Source: Chloroflexota bacterium (lineage in GTDB: Bacteria; Chloroflexota; Anaerolineae; UBA4142). From it: DNA of 7,174 nt. The stretch lies in the NCBI GenBank assembly GCA_016199405.1, contig JACQGS010000313.1, positions 1 through 7,174 on the forward strand, written 5' to 3'. Position 1 is the first letter of the stretch, and every line of letters starts with the position of its first letter. The notes under the pieces were generated by a model, which saw nothing but the letters and a program-made list of their open reading frames with translations, was not told the DNA's origin and made no database searches. This document shows positions 6,263 through 7,174 of this stretch, piece by piece. Both the position numbers and the translations under genes were made by a program.

Positions 6263-6326
6263 AAGGGGGAAGCGCTCTCTAACGCGTTTTCGCCCGAAAA
6301 GCGGCGTTAGAGAACGCCTGCCCCTT
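6263..6326. repeat. 64-bp palindromic repeat between the RodZ-like gene and rimO
   Basis: TCTCTAACGC (6276-6285) and GCGTTAGAGA (6304-6313) are perfect arms. They extend outward through GCG/CGC and AAGGGG/CCCCTT with three mismatches, and inward through TTTTC (6287-6291) with GAAAA (6296-6300) around a GCCC loop. No T-run follows on either strand, so it is unlikely to be a standard terminator. An 8-bp direct repeat, GACTCTGT, occurs outside it at 6239-6246 and 6334-6341. Confidence 0.75.
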
Positions 6327-6365
6327 CAACTGAGACTCTGTCAGGGTAATCCTGTAGCGCGCGAA

Positions 6366-7174
6366 TCAAAACGGTGTTCGCGTTGGTGAAGGCGATGGAA
6401 TCGCAGTGGGCGTTTCCAAAGTCGGCGTCGGCGTAAGGGTTGGACTCGGAACGGGCGTTGGCAGTTTGGGCGGAGTGGGACGCGAACTAATCGGCGTGCT
6501 TTTGCTATTGAGATTCCACTGGCGTTCCATCAGCGCGCGCTCGGCAAACACCGCCGCCAAAACCTGTTTGCCGTTGAAAAATATTTCCGCGCCTTTGGCA
6601 TTCTCCACGCGAAAGTACAGCGACGATTTCGCGCTCCACGAGCGCGAAGTGCTGGCGTCCATCGTTCCAGTAAAGACTTGGACGCCGTCCACGCCGATGA
6701 CGGCTTTGATCGCTTCATTCGCATCGATGTCGAGATTCAATGGACTGGATGCGTCGAGCGGGCGGCGCGTTGGGATTCGGCGCGTCGCAGTTGCATTGCC
6801 GGGGAATGTGGCAAAGGGCAGGGCAGTAATCGCGAGCGTTGGCACGCCGGTCGTTTGTGCGCCGGGAATAATCGGCAAGGTCACGGTTGGCAGCGCGCGC
6901 GTAACCGTGGGCGTGCGGCGCGTCGCATTACTGACTGCCACGCTGAGTTGATTCAGCGCCAGCAATCCGCACGCGCCGACGATGACGAGGATGCCGATTC
7001 CAATTCCAACGATTGCCGGAAGCGGCAATGGAATGCGCGCAGTGAGATCGCGTAGAATCGAAGGCGGCTGGTTTTGTGGAAAGAAGGTACCGGCTTGTAA
7101 CTTTTCCGGCGGGGGCGGGATCGCCGGCGCAACGGAGGCGCCAAGATTTTCTTCAATTGCCGGCGGTTCGATAA
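6366..7174 (-). CDS. RodZ-like membrane protein (DUF4115), 5' end beyond the window
   Basis: The frame stays open to the window edge, so the N-terminus, where a cytoplasmic helix-turn-helix domain would be expected, is missing; 268 residues are visible. In order: a proline-rich linker (PAIPPPPEKLQ), one transmembrane helix (LPAIVGIGIGILVIVGACG, about 7025-6957), a Thr/Pro-rich outer linker, a DUF4115 domain (DANEAIKAVIGVDG, VFTGTM, SLYFRVENAKGAE, FNGKQV), and a tail of degenerate Pro-Thr-Ser repeats ending SPTRTPF. RodZ proteins bind MreB and help set cell shape; the DUF4115 domain faces outside the membrane. A TTG at 7028 inside the open frame is not a plausible start because it would fall at the edge of the membrane helix and upstream codons continue without a stop. 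rimO follows on the same strand, an arrangement I recall from Chloroflexota and Firmicutes. Confidence 0.8.
   Translation of the reverse strand, partial: IEPPAIEENLGASVAPAIPPPPEKLQAGTFFPQNQPPSILRDLTARIPLPLPAIVGIGIGILVIVGACGLLALNQLSVAVSNATRRTPTVTRALPTVTLPIIPGAQTTGVPTLAITALPFATFPGNATATRRIPTRRPLDASSPLNLDIDANEAIKAVIGVDGVQVFTGTMDASTSRSWSAKSSLYFRVENAKGAEIFFNGKQVLAAVFAERALMERQWNLNSKSTPISSRPTPPKLPTPVPSPTLTPTPTLETPTAIPSPSPTRTPF

Larger units (their letters stand above)
6157..6365. other. Intergenic region between the RodZ-like gene and rimO
   Basis: This 209-base gap holds a degenerate short tandem repeat next to rimO, a large palindrome in the middle and a small CAGG/CCTG hairpin (6342-6354) close to the RodZ-like stop. 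I could not find a convincing -35/-10 pair for rimO on the minus strand. rimO may therefore be transcribed through from the RodZ-like gene, or from a promoter I do not recognise. Confidence 0.5.

Noticed and set aside
6406..6951. Plus-strand open frame opposite the RodZ-like gene
   Set aside because: Gly/Val-rich product is the complement of the Thr/Pro-rich minus-strand protein, which carries a membrane helix and a DUF4115 domain.

Overview
The window looks like chromosomal DNA from a bacterium of the Chloroflexota, most likely an Anaerolineae-type lineage. This placement is inferred and was not searched. It rests on four things: a RodZ-like protein with a Thr/Pro-rich tail just upstream of rimO, a DUF4058 protein, a very long PAS/GAF sensor of the kind common there, and many short palindromic repeats. 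The DNA is GC-rich with heavy GCG/CGC use. I see no RNA genes, CRISPR array, transposase or phage gene.

Layout. Bases 1-270 (+) are the end of a PAS-domain signalling protein. Its stop overlaps the GTG start of a 1191-residue sensor at 267-3842 (+), so the two are probably translationally coupled. That sensor has a coiled coil of five 21-residue repeats, then GAF, PAS and three more GAF domains, ending in an HD-GYP domain with all expected metal-ligand motifs. It is a probable cyclic-di-GMP phosphodiesterase controlled by several sensory inputs. A G14 tract lies just before its stop. Bases 3843-3922 hold most of a large hairpin repeat separating this operon from three genes on the minus strand. 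Read in the minus direction these are the RodZ-like gene (enters from the right edge, ends at 6366), rimO (6156-4774) and a DUF4058 gene (4684-3923). The DUF4058 gene has its own convincing promoter.

How the genes relate. The plus-strand pair is a signalling unit: the PAS protein and the multi-GAF HD-GYP enzyme presumably respond together and lower cyclic-di-GMP. On the minus strand, RodZ-like and RimO are housekeeping functions (cell shape; methylthiolation of ribosomal protein S12) that often sit near each other. DUF4058 is of unknown function.

Most interesting signal. At least five different small palindromic repeats are scattered through 7 kb, three of them inside open reading frames without breaking the frame. 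One in the fourth GAF domain is flanked by a 7-bp direct repeat and adds exactly 10 codons; deleting one copy plus the core restores a normal GAF strand. Two more appear to lengthen RimO by about 22 residues. A fourth supplies the stop codon of the DUF4058 gene. This suggests a genome in which miniature mobile palindromes insert into genes and are tolerated as extra peptide.
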